Part shown: piece by piece, positions 1-8,956 of the stretch
How positions within the stretch are numbered: position 1 is the stretch's first letter
How the letters are laid out: the number at the start of each line of letters is the position of its first letter
Source of the DNA: Lachnospiraceae bacterium
Lineage (GTDB): Bacteria; Bacillota; Clostridia; Lachnospirales; Lachnospiraceae
Length of the DNA: 34,950 bases
Reading direction: 5' to 3'
Assembly: GCA_017620155.1 (NCBI GenBank)
Contig: JAFZQY010000083.1
Location: 1 to 34,950 of the forward strand
Made by a program: the position numbers and the translations under genes
Notes under the pieces: generated by a model
What the model was told of the DNA's origin: nothing
Seen by the model: the letters and a program-made list of their open reading frames with translations, nothing else
Database searches by the model: none

Positions 1-380
1 CCCGATATGGCGATCGGTGTGATACGCTGACCTAAGATCGATCCGTCATCCTTCATGTCGATCCATGTGGTGCGGATCTGTTTTGTGTGGAACTCGCGGA
101 TGTTATCGGCCGCTCTGTGGATCACTCTGATAAAGGATTCATCCACGGACTTATATGCTTCATCGATCTCAGCATCCGTAACGCGAAGCGTGTCAGCTGT
201 CGCATCCCACTTATCGAACTTCCTGTTAAGTTCGATGACGGCCAGGTCTCCGCGATCTCTCACATCTTCGATTATCTCATTAACGGTACTCTCGTACTCT
301 CCGTAATTATTCGGACTCCTCTTGAGCAGGTTTTTGATCAGCTCACCCTTGGATTCCTCATTAAGCTTTATTATTCTCAT
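1..380 (-). CDS. hisD: Histidinol dehydrogenase, N-terminal part (cut by window edge)
   Basis: HisD oxidises L-histidinol to L-histidine in two NAD-dependent steps, the last reactions of histidine synthesis, in the cytoplasm. The visible 126 codons start MRIIKLNEESKG and include the family-typical region around IRTTWIDM and the segment ILGQRITPIAISG, which in HisD precedes the NAD-binding part. The catalytic and zinc-binding residues lie beyond the window edge. The ATG at 378-380 overlaps the hisG stop codon as TAATG, so translation is probably coupled to hisG. It is the third gene of a hisZ-hisG-hisD series. The identification rests on the N-terminal third and on the operon context. The rest of the gene runs off at position 1. 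Confidence 0.88.
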   Translation of the reverse strand, partial: MRIIKLNEESKGELIKNLLKRSPNNYGEYESTVNEIIEDVRDRGDLAVIELNRKFDKWDATADTLRVTDAEIDEAYKSVDESFIRVIHRAADNIREFHTKQIRTTWIDMKDDGSILGQRITPIAIS

Positions 381-1021
381 TACAGTTTCCTCTTTATATC
401 CGAAATCAGTTCCCGAATGCGTTCCGTCTGCATCTGCATCGACACCTGATTCACGATCATGCGTGCGCTTAACGGACAGATCTTCTCGAGAACGGTTAAC
501 CCGTTTTCTTTAAGCGTCGATCCGGTCTCCACGATATCAACTATCACATCCGACAGTTCCACGATCGGTCCAAGTTCAACCGATCCGTTTAATTTGATGA
601 TATCCACGGTCTGATGCTTGTGGTTGTAGAAGTAGTCTTTTGCGATATTGGGATACTTGGTGGCTACACGGATCATCTCGTGATGCTTAAGGAGATCTAC
701 GGACGATTCGGGACCGCATACGCACATATCGCACTTCCCGAAGCCGAGATCAAGTACCTCGTAAACCCTTCTGTTTTCTTCCAGGATAGTATCCTTGCCG
801 ACAATACCTATATCAGCGGCACCGTACTCCACATATGTGGGTACATCTGGGCCTTTTGCGAGGAAGAAGCGGACCTTCTGCTCTTCGTTGACGAAGATCA
901 GTTTGCGCGAGTCCTTATCCTTCATCTCCTCACAAGTGATACCTATATCTTCAAACAATTCCATCGCCTTGGAGGCGAGGCGCCCTTTTCCGAGGGCAAA
1001 TGTCAAATATCTGTCTTTCAT
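380..1021 (-). CDS. hisG: ATP phosphoribosyltransferase catalytic subunit, short form
   Basis: HisG condenses ATP with PRPP to phosphoribosyl-ATP, the first committed step of histidine synthesis. The 213-residue length fits the short-form family (HisG-S), which lacks the C-terminal histidine-sensing domain and works as a hetero-octamer with HisZ. Visible motifs are LGKGRL near residues 10-15, the AKGPDVPTYVEYGAADIGIVGKD region at 55-77, and the PRPP-binding loop DIVETGSTLKENG at 162-174. The start has an upstream AAGGAA ribosome binding site. hisZ lies 42 bases upstream and hisD overlaps its stop. Feedback inhibition by histidine is expected to act through HisZ (family knowledge). PRPP comes from the prs product, also encoded in this window. 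Confidence 0.95.
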   Translation of the reverse strand: MKDRYLTFALGKGRLASKAMELFEDIGITCEEMKDKDSRKLIFVNEEQKVRFFLAKGPDVPTYVEYGAADIGIVGKDTILEENRRVYEVLDLGFGKCDMCVCGPESSVDLLKHHEMIRVATKYPNIAKDYFYNHKHQTVDIIKLNGSVELGPIVELSDVIVDIVETGSTLKENGLTVLEKICPLSARMIVNQVSMQMQTERIRELISDIKRKL

Positions 1022-1063
1022 GTTATTTCCTTACTTTACCTATCTCCTCATCCTGACCGGGTG

Positions 1064-2182
1064 TCAGTTCTTTTTCGGTACGAGTCTGATCTTGCTTCCG
1101 CCGACATGTCTTAACTTCAGCGCTTCTTTCAGAACGCTCTCATATGAATCATCCGTGTACTCCATCGTGATCACATCATCCTCGATGTGCACGGGGACAT
1201 TCTGTCTGTACATCGCGCTCAAAAGATCATCTACAAGTACCACGAAACCTACTGCCGGAGAATTCTTGCCGAACTGTGCAAGCAGTTTGTCGTAGCGTCC
1301 TCCCTTGACGATCGCATCGCCGACACCGTATGTGAATCCTTTGAATATCACGCCGGTATAGTAATTATATTTCGACAGCATGCCGAGGTCGAACGATATG
1401 TATCTGTCCACATCATAAAGTTTGAGCACATCTAACAGGCTCTTAAGTCTTGCCACGGCTTCATGGGACTGTGCATTGTCAGCGATCTCATAAGCTCTGT
1501 CGAGGATGTCGGCCTGTCCGAACAGATCGGATGTGGATAAGAGTTTCTCGGCGGTATCCTTATCGATGGACTTGGCATCCATCAGGTCCTGTGCCGCGAA
1601 GATGTTCTTGCCCGATATATATTCGCGCAGTGTCAGCTCAGTCTCTTCATCGAGTCCTGCGGCTGCGCACATTCCCTTAAAGTATGCAACATTTCCGACG
1701 CTTATCTGGAAGTCCGAAAGTCCCGCATGGAAAAGTGCTTCGCATGTGAGTGCAATGATCTCGGCATCCGCTCTGACCGAATCGTCTCCTATAAGCTCCG
1801 CTCCCATCTGCATCGACTCTTTGAGGCGCCCCTGAAGAAGCGATGTATTCGAAAAAGCATTGCCCGCATAGGACAGACGGATGATCTCATCCGATTCCAT
1901 GAAGTACTTTGCGGCGCATCTGGCGATGGACGGCGTAAAGTCCGGACGAAGCACCAGCGTGTCACCCTCTTTGTCAAAGAACTTATACAGTTCCCTGCTC
2001 GGAGTCGTGCCTATCTCTCTTGAGAATACATCAAAGAATTCAAATGTCGGAGTCTCTATCTCGTCATAGCCGAATTCATTGAGCTTTTCACGGAGCAGGC
2101 TCTCGACTTTGAGTTTGCGCTTGTATTCGTCACCGTATATGTCTCTTACTCCCTCGGGAGTATGCAGTAATCTCTTACCCAT
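1064..2182 (-). CDS. hisZ: ATP phosphoribosyltransferase regulatory subunit HisZ
   Basis: HisZ is a paralogue of histidyl-tRNA synthetase that lacks aminoacylation activity and activates, and confers histidine feedback on, short-form HisG. The 372-residue protein begins LLHTPEGVRDIYGDE and has the class II aaRS-like motif 2 region (LRPDFTPSIARCAA, residues 78-91) and the later YYTGVIFKGFTYGVG and GGRYDKL motifs seen in HisS-like folds. It lacks the C-terminal anticodon-binding domain of true HisS, which is usually 420 residues or longer. The start ATG is preceded by GAGGT. It sits directly upstream of hisG, which is the expected partner arrangement. A true HisS is unlikely given the length and the neighbour. 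Confidence 0.93.
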   Translation of the reverse strand: MGKRLLHTPEGVRDIYGDEYKRKLKVESLLREKLNEFGYDEIETPTFEFFDVFSREIGTTPSRELYKFFDKEGDTLVLRPDFTPSIARCAAKYFMESDEIIRLSYAGNAFSNTSLLQGRLKESMQMGAELIGDDSVRADAEIIALTCEALFHAGLSDFQISVGNVAYFKGMCAAAGLDEETELTLREYISGKNIFAAQDLMDAKSIDKDTAEKLLSTSDLFGQADILDRAYEIADNAQSHEAVARLKSLLDVLKLYDVDRYISFDLGMLSKYNYYTGVIFKGFTYGVGDAIVKGGRYDKLLAQFGKNSPAVGFVVLVDDLLSAMYRQNVPVHIEDDVITMEYTDDSYESVLKEALKLRHVGGSKIRLVPKKN

Positions 2183-2202
2183 GGTTACCTCTGTTCTCTG
2201 TT

Positions 2203-2736
2203 CTATCCCCTGTCATCAAGGTCCTGCTGCATCATGTCAAGATATGGCACCTGTATGCCGGGATGCTTGGGAAGTATATATGCGGGATTGAGTTCATCAC
2301 GCCTGAAGCTCTTGCGTCCGCCTTCTTTGGCCCTGTTCCAGAAATACAGCAGCATCTCGAGCGGCAGGTAATAGAACTCATCACGATGCGTATAGTATAT
2401 CAAAAAAAACGCTATTCCGTCCTGTTTTTCGAAATTCACCATGAACCGGACCTGATGCTCATGGATGTTCTGCAGGGAAAAAGTGTCCTGAGCACACTCT
2501 TTTGCATCAAAACACACGGGAATCCCCTGAACCGCTCCGATATAGTCTACGGTGGATTTCTGGTCAAAATAGGCAAGCGTGATATGCTTGGTCTTCTGAT
2601 CCATGGTGATGGGAGTTATGGGTGTGGGAATCTTCTGAACCAGAGCAAGGCCCTTTTCCAGATATACTTCATTGGTCTGATTGATCATGTCTTCGAGGAT
2701 CGATCCGCGAAGCCCTCTTGTTTTTCCTGTACTCAT
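2203..2736 (-). CDS. recU: Holliday junction resolvase RecU
   Basis: RecU is the Firmicute Holliday-junction resolvase that cuts four-way junctions during recombinational repair and chromosome segregation. The 177-residue protein shows the family pattern: an acidic residue near E15, KIPTPI at 35-40, KSTVDYIG at 60-67, the FDAKEC nuclease core at 76-81 (D64, D77 and K79 as likely metal-site residues), and NIHEHQ at 90-95. Compared with B. subtilis RecU (about 200 residues) the N-terminal arm is short. In many Firmicutes recU sits next to a penicillin-binding protein gene. Here it lies 6 bases after a hybrid histidine kinase and 20 bases before hisZ, so it may be co-transcribed with histidine genes. 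Confidence 0.92.
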   Translation of the reverse strand: MSTGKTRGLRGSILEDMINQTNEVYLEKGLALVQKIPTPITPITMDQKTKHITLAYFDQKSTVDYIGAVQGIPVCFDAKECAQDTFSLQNIHEHQVRFMVNFEKQDGIAFFLIYYTHRDEFYYLPLEMLLYFWNRAKEGGRKSFRRDELNPAYILPKHPGIQVPYLDMMQQDLDDRG

Positions 2737-2742
2737 AGTCCC

Positions 2743-5100
2743 TTAAGATCTTCCCGGATCGCCCGGAAGGTATTTCGAGAGCACCTCTGTCATCTCGTTA
2801 AGCGTCATCGGTTTACTTATGTAGTCGGTAAAACCGTTATCCAGATACATTTCCTTCGCACCGTTGATGGCATTTGCGGTAAGCGCGATGACCGGCGTAT
2901 CCCGATTAAGGTTATCCGGCATCTGTTTTGCTTTGGCAAGCGTCTCTATCCCGTCCATCTCGGGCATCATATGATCGAGCAGAATGCAGTCGTATTTTTC
3001 CTTAGTGATCAGATCCAGCATCTCACGGCCGCTCTTGCATGTGAAAACCTGAGCCTGAACCGTGTCAAGATAACGAGCGGCGACTTTGAGATTAAGGGCG
3101 TTGTCGTCAACAACGAGAACGCGCGCGTCAGGGCACATAAATGCTACTCCCGGCGAATCCTCTTCTTCGCTCCTTGCATATGAATACTTGGCGATGTCAC
3201 CGACAGGGGAGGAATCCATTATCACCTGCGGAAGAGTTACCTTAAATTCGGTCCCCTCTCCGTATGTACTCTCGCACTCTATGGTTCCGCCCATGAGCCT
3301 TACCAGACTCGATGTGATGGCCAGCCCTAATCCGCTTCCTTCCACGCCCTTGTTAACGCCTAAGTCAAGTCTCTCAAACTGCTTGAAGAGCCTTGGCATA
3401 TCTTCTTCCCTGATGCCTATTCCGGTATCCTTGACATCTATATGAAGTTCGGCTTGCCCTGATCCGGTCACGCTGTGCGAAACGGCAAATCTGACGCTTC
3501 CTTCGGGGGTATATTTGACCGCGTTGTTAAGAAGATTGATCATGACCTCGCGGATCCTCTTTTCATCACCCTTAAGCTTCCTGGGCAGTTCATGCGAGAT
3601 CTCGGGGATCAGGCTCAGCTGCTTTTCATCCGCTTTTACACTGATCATGTTCACTACACCGTTTATCAGTTCTCCGGTATCGTATTCATCCTCCACGATC
3701 TCCATCTTGCCCTGCTCGATCTTGGAGAAATCAAGTATGTCGTTGATGATATCAAGGAGCGCCTTGCTGGCATCCTTAACATTGAGAGCATATCCTCTGG
3801 CATCATCCGGGATGTCTTCCCTCAGGATCAGTTCATTCATGCCAACTATCGCATTGATGGGCGTACGGATCTCATGCGACATGTTTGCAAGAAACTCAGA
3901 CTTCGCACGGTTGGATTCCTCGGCCTGAGCAGTCTTGACTTTGAGTCTGCTGAATGTATATATCTCATGAACGATCGCACATCCGAGAAGTACCATAAGT
4001 CCGATTGCTATGAAGATACCGTCATTGGTATGAACTCTGCTGTTTATATGGATGAGTTCGATCACAGCCATCAATACGAGGAAGCCGAAACCGGATATGA
4101 TGAGCGGATATTCGTTCGTCCGGTGACGGATAATGTCATCGATGATCGTATAAAGGCAGATGCAGGCAACTATCGCGATGATGATGTTACTGTACAGCAT
4201 GGAGAGGTCAAATGCACAGATATCCGTAAAGTGCAGGCTCGTCATCACGCCGAAATTGATGATCAGCGCAATATTGGAAATATTAAAGACAGTCTGATGC
4301 GCTCTTTCCTGCATCAGATTCAGATATGAAATGAAAGGAAACGGCATCAGCATGGCGAGCATGTACTCAACTACGCCGTCTATGAAATAGTTATTAAAGA
4401 AGAACGGGTACAGGAAATTATCAAGAACTATCCACCATGCTCCCGCCAGAACGCCGATGCTTAAGTACCATAAAGCAAACTCCCGCCTGATGATAAAGCG
4501 ATAGGCGATACACATGAGCAGTATTATGGTTCCCAGTATGATCAGCGTAAACGCGACAACAATGATAATCTTGTTATCGTTGAGCACCGTGTGCAAAAAC
4601 CCCATCCTGTTTCCGATATAGGATTCGGTAATGGATACATACTTATACGGATAATCCTCTTTCACTATCGTCAGAGTCTTGCCGCTGTCCTCAGGCCGCA
4701 GAGTCGTCTTAAGCCAGATGGCTTTTACATTTCGTCCGAACTCTGAATAGGAAATGTGGTACTCCTCACGTAATTCGTCATCGATATAGACCTTGACACT
4801 CTTACCGGTCCTGAAGAAAAAGACCGATCCCAGTTCAAGATCGTCGGGTAAAACTGTGTAAACAGTCAGTGTACCCGTATTATTGATCGTAAATGAGGTC
4901 GGAGCATAACACTCGGTAGTTACTCCTTTTTCGTCGGTATAATACCAGGGATTGGTATACTCTTCGACACGCTCGTCCAGAAGCTGAGGATGTTTTACGA
5001 AAAACTGGCCATAGATATAGAACACGGCCACTCCCGCGATCAGTATCATCATGACGAGCCTTATGATGTTATATATCCTGTTGGATCTGCCGTTCTTCAT
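2743..5100 (-). CDS. Hybrid sensor histidine kinase with multi-TM sensor and C-terminal receiver domain
   Basis: This is a 785-residue membrane hybrid histidine kinase. An N-terminal membrane anchor (about 12-32) is followed by an extracytoplasmic region of about 140 residues. A run of hydrophobic helices (about 177-390) resembles a 7TMR-DISM-type sensor. Then come a HisKA domain with H-box SHEIRTP (His409), an HATPase_c domain with N-box [10 protein letters not shown] (522-531), DTGIG (558-562) and GSGLGL (588-593), and a receiver domain with acidic pair D665/D666, phosphoacceptor D709 in [11 protein letters not shown] and K763. No output regulator gene is adjacent, so signalling partners lie elsewhere or the receiver is the output. 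The ATG at 5100 has no clear ribosome binding site; starts at residues 17-18 are possible. A weak extended -10-like element (minus-strand TGATATACT, 5142-5150) lies upstream. Confidence 0.9.
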   Translation of the reverse strand: MKNGRSNRIYNIIRLVMMILIAGVAVFYIYGQFFVKHPQLLDERVEEYTNPWYYTDEKGVTTECYAPTSFTINNTGTLTVYTVLPDDLELGSVFFFRTGKSVKVYIDDELREEYHISYSEFGRNVKAIWLKTTLRPEDSGKTLTIVKEDYPYKYVSITESYIGNRMGFLHTVLNDNKIIIVVAFTLIILGTIILLMCIAYRFIIRREFALWYLSIGVLAGAWWIVLDNFLYPFFFNNYFIDGVVEYMLAMLMPFPFISYLNLMQERAHQTVFNISNIALIINFGVMTSLHFTDICAFDLSMLYSNIIIAIVACICLYTIIDDIIRHRTNEYPLIISGFGFLVLMAVIELIHINSRVHTNDGIFIAIGLMVLLGCAIVHEIYTFSRLKVKTAQAEESNRAKSEFLANMSHEIRTPINAIVGMNELILREDIPDDARGYALNVKDASKALLDIINDILDFSKIEQGKMEIVEDEYDTGELINGVVNMISVKADEKQLSLIPEISHELPRKLKGDEKRIREVMINLLNNAVKYTPEGSVRFAVSHSVTGSGQAELHIDVKDTGIGIREEDMPRLFKQFERLDLGVNKGVEGSGLGLAITSSLVRLMGGTIECESTYGEGTEFKVTLPQVIMDSSPVGDIAKYSYARSEEEDSPGVAFMCPDARVLVVDDNALNLKVAARYLDTVQAQVFTCKSGREMLDLITKEKYDCILLDHMMPEMDGIETLAKAKQMPDNLNRDTPVIALTANAINGAKEMYLDNGFTDYISKPMTLNEMTEVLSKYLPGDPGRS

Positions 5101-5153
5101 AACATAAATAAATGGATCGATTCAGTGTATCTCCATGCACAAGTATATCACAT

Positions 5154-6362
5154 TCACCGGTTGACCATCAGTTTGGCAACCGCTGTCTTTAAGCCTCCGA
5201 CAGTCAGCTTATACATCGGAAAAACAGTCTTGATGGCGGTCTCGGCTTCGCGCCAGGGCGCATCTCCGGGCGCCATCTTGGGATTGAGCCACACGATATG
5301 CTTGTAGTGGCTCTTCATCAGATGGAGCCATTCCCATCCGGAATATCCGTTATTGGGGCCGCGGTAATTGCCTGTCTTGGAGTAGAGTTCCTCGGGAGCC
5401 ATGGCCGCGTCTCCGACTATCATGACCTTATAATCAGAATCCAGATTCTTGAAAAGCCAGTCCGTATCCACCCAGTCTCCGTTCTCGCATTCGGGAGTAT
5501 TGTAGACTTTGGCATAGATACAGTTGTGGAAGTAATAGGTCTTCACATCTTTGAAATGATCCATCTTGTCCACGGCCTGAAACAGTTCGTTTAGGAGAGA
5601 ACTGTACGGTATCATCGTGCCGCCCGAATCCATGAGAAGAAGCAGTTTCACGGAGTTCTTCCTGGGCTTCTCCATCACGATCTGCAGATATCCGCCGTTA
5701 TTACAGGTCTTATGCACGGTTCCGTCTATATCGAGTTCCGTTTTGGGCACATCAAGTTTGGTCGAAAACTGTCTTAAGCTCTTAAGTGCTGCCATGAACT
5801 GGCGCGAAGTAAGGACCTTGTCGTCTCTGAAATCCTGATACTTGCGTGCTCCTATGACCTCAAACGCGGACTGGTATCCGGTCTTGCCGCCGACTCTTAT
5901 GCCGCCCATATGGCCGCCCATGTTGCCGAAGGAGGTTTTTCCCTGGGTTCCTATCCAGTATGAGCCGCCGTTGTGTTCAGAGTCCTGTTCTTTGAGCCTG
6001 TCACGGAATTTCTTCTCGACATCGTCACGATCCACCTGGGCGTTGTCTCCGGGATCGGAGTTCATCTCATGCTTCTTCTCTTCCAGCCACTGCTCGTAAG
6101 CATCGGACTTATCGAGCCAGGCGAGCATCGTGTCCGTGATGTCGGGTTCGTATTTGGCGGATTTGAAAGTATTCTCAAAAGCCATGTCGAACTTGTCATA
6201 TTCGGTTTCCGATTTTACGAGGATCATGCGCGACAGATAATAAAACCTTGTGAGCGACGAACCCGCAAGGTCCTTATCAAGCGCTTCCTGGAGCGTCAGC
6301 CATTCTTTCAGCGTGACGTCCAGGCCGAATTTTCGTAGATTATTATAGAAAGATGTAAACAT
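5154..6362 (-). CDS. VWA domain protein, CoxE-like, partner of the upstream MoxR ATPase
   Basis: This 402-residue soluble protein has a C-terminal von Willebrand A-like domain (about 230-390) and a charged N-terminal region of about 190 residues. Such proteins commonly work with MoxR AAA+ ATPases as chaperone-like pairs that insert metals or remodel complexes; the substrate here is unknown. The metal-site motif is DSGGTM (245-250), where the canonical DxSxS is replaced by D-S-G-G-T; a later MIVGDAAMAPEEL segment (314-326) may supply another site residue. There is a glycine-rich linker near 131-160. No ribosome binding site is visible before the ATG; a 6-bp hairpin (6371-6388) spans the moxR stop codon just upstream, so translation may be coupled. 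It is the last gene of the DUF512-der-plsY-gpsA-moxR series. Confidence 0.82.
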   Translation of the reverse strand: MFTSFYNNLRKFGLDVTLKEWLTLQEALDKDLAGSSLTRFYYLSRMILVKSETEYDKFDMAFENTFKSAKYEPDITDTMLAWLDKSDAYEQWLEEKKHEMNSDPGDNAQVDRDDVEKKFRDRLKEQDSEHNGGSYWIGTQGKTSFGNMGGHMGGIRVGGKTGYQSAFEVIGARKYQDFRDDKVLTSRQFMAALKSLRQFSTKLDVPKTELDIDGTVHKTCNNGGYLQIVMEKPRKNSVKLLLLMDSGGTMIPYSSLLNELFQAVDKMDHFKDVKTYYFHNCIYAKVYNTPECENGDWVDTDWLFKNLDSDYKVMIVGDAAMAPEELYSKTGNYRGPNNGYSGWEWLHLMKSHYKHIVWLNPKMAPGDAPWREAETAIKTVFPMYKLTVGGLKTAVAKLMVNR

Positions 6363-6381
6363 ATATTAACGAGTTATTATA

Positions 6382-7206
6382 TTAACTCAGTTCATTGGTC
6401 CTGCTCTTAACGACCGCCATGTCCTCATCCTTCTTGATGATGACGCCTAAATTGGGCAGGTTCTTTTTGATCAGAGCGGGATCCATGCCGCCTATCTGAA
6501 GTGCGTTAACCCAGTCGATCAGTTCGGATGTGGACGGTTTCTTGCGGATATCCTTGATGCCTCTTATCCAGTAGAATACGTCCATCGCATTCTTCAGCAG
6601 ATTCTCCTCAACATTAGGGAAATGAGTCTTCACTATCTCCTCCATGAGAGGCGCATCCGGGAAATCGATATAATGGAAAATGCATCGGCGAAGGAATGCG
6701 TCGGGGAGTTCCTTTTCCGCATTGGATGTGATTATGACTACCGGACGGGTCTTCGCTTTAACGGTCTCATGTGTCTCGTTGATATAGAACTCCATCTGAT
6801 CAAGCTCCCAGAGAAGATCGTTGGGGAATTCAAGATCGGCTTTGTCTATCTCGTCTATCAGGAGCACGACCTGCTCATCGGCCTTGAATGCTTCACCGAG
6901 CTTACCGAGTTTGATGTATCTGGCTATGTCGTCCACGCCCTCTTCACCGAACTGTCCGTCGTAGAGACGCTGTATCGTATCGTACATATACAGTCCGTCC
7001 TGCGCCTTCGTGGTCGACTTGATGTTCCATATGATCAGTTTCTTGCCGAGACTCTCCGCAACGGCTGCGGCCAGCATCGTCTTGCCGGTTCCGGGCTCAC
7101 CCTTTATCAGAAGGGGCTTTTCGAGCACCATCGCAACGTTCACCGCATCAAGCAGTTCTTCACTTGCCACATATGTACTTGTTGATGCAAACTTGTTATC
7201 TGACAT
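6382..7206 (-). CDS. MoxR-family AAA+ ATPase
   Basis: This 274-residue AAA+ ATPase of the MoxR/RavA type hydrolyses ATP to remodel or activate a partner, typically together with a VWA protein. Walker A is GEPGTGKTML (36-45) and Walker B is VVLLIDEIDKAD (113-124). The sensor-1 region is VVIITSNAEKELPDAFLRR (152-170), ending in an arginine pair typical of the family. The start is supported by an AAGGAG site 4 bases upstream. It begins 10 bases after gpsA and is followed 19 bases later by the VWA gene, the classic MoxR-VWA pairing. Its location in a phospholipid-precursor operon gives no firm clue to the client. Confidence 0.9.
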   Translation of the reverse strand: MSDNKFASTSTYVASEELLDAVNVAMVLEKPLLIKGEPGTGKTMLAAAVAESLGKKLIIWNIKSTTKAQDGLYMYDTIQRLYDGQFGEEGVDDIARYIKLGKLGEAFKADEQVVLLIDEIDKADLEFPNDLLWELDQMEFYINETHETVKAKTRPVVIITSNAEKELPDAFLRRCIFHYIDFPDAPLMEEIVKTHFPNVEENLLKNAMDVFYWIRGIKDIRKKPSTSELIDWVNALQIGGMDPALIKKNLPNLGVIIKKDEDMAVVKSRTNELS

Positions 7207-7216
7207 TTTGTCTCCT

Positions 7217-8227
7217 TTATGACCAGGGAATTAACGGGTTTTCTATCTTCTTGTCGCGCATCATGAGGTCACGCACTGCTTCCGAAGGATCTTTTCCCTC
7301 AAACAGAACCTTGTTGACCTCAGTGATGATAGGCATCTCGACATTATACTTCTTAGCAAGCTCTATTCCGGCCTTGGCGGAATATACGCCCTCGACGACC
7401 ATCTTGACTTCTGCCTGTGCCTCTTCCAGCGACTTGCCCTGTCCGATGAGGATTCCGCAGCGACGGTTTCTCGAATGCATCGAAGCGCATGTGACGATCA
7501 GGTCGCCCATGCCGGTAAGCCCTGCAAAAGTCGCGGCATTTCCGCCCATCGCAACGCCGAGTCTCGATATCTCTGCTATCCCGCGCGTGATCAGAGCCGC
7601 CTTGGTATTGTCTCCGTATCCGAGTCCGTCAGCGCATCCCGCTGCAAGCGCTATGACATTCTTAAGCGCGGCGCCTATCTCTATGCCCAGCACATCGGGA
7701 CTGATATACACACGGAATACATCATTCATGAATATGTTCTGCAGGTACTCTGCGGTAGCCTTGGAGGATGATCCCACTACGATCGTCGTTGGGATTCCGC
7801 GTCCTACTTCTTCCGCATGCGAAGGTCCGGAAAGCACCGATACATCGGCCTGCGGGATCTCTTCCGAAATGATCTGGCTCATGGTCATATCGGTATGCTC
7901 TTCTATGCCTTTGGCCACGTCAATGATCTTCTGTCCTTCGGCCACGAACTCGCGCATCTGATGAGCGCTGTTTCTGACGAATTTGGATGGCACTGCCATC
8001 ACTATGACATCCATCCCCCGGATAGCTTCGCTTAAGTCAGTGGTAAAATCCGTCTCTTCGGAAAGAACCACTCCGGGGAGTTTGTCCTTATTCTCATGAT
8101 ATGTCCTGAACATCTCTATCTCTTCGGGCAGAGCCGAATACATCGTGCAGTGATGTCCGTTATTGTTAAGAAGCCATGCAAGCGCGGTTCCCCAGCTTCC
8201 TGCTCCTATGATGCCTACTTTAGCCAT
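7217..8227 (-). CDS. gpsA: NAD(P)-dependent glycerol-3-phosphate dehydrogenase
   Basis: GpsA reduces dihydroxyacetone phosphate to sn-glycerol 3-phosphate, the backbone for phospholipids. The 336-residue protein has the Rossmann motif GIIGAGSWGTALAW (residues 5-18), VPSKFVRN and the SGPSHAEEVGRG segment typical of bacterial GpsA. It also has the catalytic-lysine region GAALKNVIALAAGCADGLGYGDNTKAALITRG. A GGAG ribosome binding site lies about 9 bases before the ATG. It follows plsY by 24 bases; PlsY uses the glycerol 3-phosphate that GpsA makes, so the two form a functional pair supplying lysophosphatidic acid. Confidence 0.97.
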   Translation of the reverse strand: MAKVGIIGAGSWGTALAWLLNNNGHHCTMYSALPEEIEMFRTYHENKDKLPGVVLSEETDFTTDLSEAIRGMDVIVMAVPSKFVRNSAHQMREFVAEGQKIIDVAKGIEEHTDMTMSQIISEEIPQADVSVLSGPSHAEEVGRGIPTTIVVGSSSKATAEYLQNIFMNDVFRVYISPDVLGIEIGAALKNVIALAAGCADGLGYGDNTKAALITRGIAEISRLGVAMGGNAATFAGLTGMGDLIVTCASMHSRNRRCGILIGQGKSLEEAQAEVKMVVEGVYSAKAGIELAKKYNVEMPIITEVNKVLFEGKDPSEAVRDLMMRDKKIENPLIPWS

Positions 8228-8251
8228 TGATCTTTTCTCCGTTTCAGGGTA

Positions 8252-8953
8252 TCAGACGAGCTCGTGACTTCTGTCCTTGCCTGATTTTTCTTTTCCTTTT
8301 TTGCTCAGATATACTTTACTCTCGCTGTGTGAGAGGAGTCTTTGAACATTGGCTCTGTGCCGCCAGATCGCGAGCGCTGTCATGATAAATACCACCACAT
8401 ACATCTCTGTCAGAAGAGCCTGTGGGATCTGAGTCCCTACTCGCGCATCGAAGAATCCGGTCTGACCGCATATGACAGTCATCACGAAAAATGTGATGTA
8501 CAGACATATCGAACCGAGTGATACGAAATGTGTAGTCAGGAATATAGCCGCAAACACCGCAAGATGAACTATCAGGAAGAGTGGTCCCATAGATACGATG
8601 AGTCCCGCAGTCACTGCAATGCCTTTGCCGCCTTTAAACTTGAGATAAAAAGGATAATCATGTCCGATAACAGTACCAAATGCAGTATATATCATATAGA
8701 GATAGCGATATTCCGGAGCATCTTTTCCAAATAACAGAAATGTTATGACCATTGCGAGGATGCACTTGATCGCGTCACCGAAAAGGACCGTGAAACCGGC
8801 ACCCGTTCCGAGTGTCCTTAACGTATTCGTCGCACCCGAATTGCCGCTTCCGTGCTCTCTTATATCTATTCCTTTGGCCTTGCCGTACAGGAAACCTGTC
8901 TGTATCAGACCGAATGCGTAACCTATGACCACACACAGTATCCTCTGGAGCAT
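8252..8953 (-). CDS. plsY: Acyl-phosphate:glycerol-3-phosphate acyltransferase PlsY
   Basis: PlsY is a membrane enzyme that transfers the acyl group of acyl-phosphate to glycerol 3-phosphate, giving lysophosphatidic acid. The 233-residue protein has several hydrophobic helices and the three conserved motifs: GSGNSGATNTLRTLG (36-50, serine- and arginine-containing loop), a HDYPFYLKFKGGKGIAVTAG block near 99-118, and a later polar loop. The C-terminus has a charged tail of about 25 residues (SKKGKEKSGKDRSHELV). The start lies 3 bases after the der stop codon and the ribosome binding site is weak, suggesting coupling to der. It is followed by gpsA, which supplies its substrate. Confidence 0.96.
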   Translation of the reverse strand: MLQRILCVVIGYAFGLIQTGFLYGKAKGIDIREHGSGNSGATNTLRTLGTGAGFTVLFGDAIKCILAMVITFLLFGKDAPEYRYLYMIYTAFGTVIGHDYPFYLKFKGGKGIAVTAGLIVSMGPLFLIVHLAVFAAIFLTTHFVSLGSICLYITFFVMTVICGQTGFFDARVGTQIPQALLTEMYVVVFIMTALAIWRHRANVQRLLSHSESKVYLSKKGKEKSGKDRSHELV

Positions 8954-8956
8954 AAG

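Noticed and set aside
2263-4329. Long plus-strand open frames opposite recU and the histidine kinase
   Set aside because: They mirror the codon pattern of well-supported minus-strand genes, have no ribosome binding sites and resemble no protein family; the same applies to the frame opposite der at 9614-10426.
5101-5153. Promoter for the hybrid histidine kinase (TGATATACT on the minus strand)
   Set aside because: Only an extended -10-like match with no -35; mentioned in the gene entry but not listed separately.
6371-6388. Hairpin GAGTTA/TAACTC and a TATAAT on the minus strand before the VWA gene
   Set aside because: There is no U-tract for a terminator and no -35 or TG element for a promoter; kept only as a note in the VWA entry.
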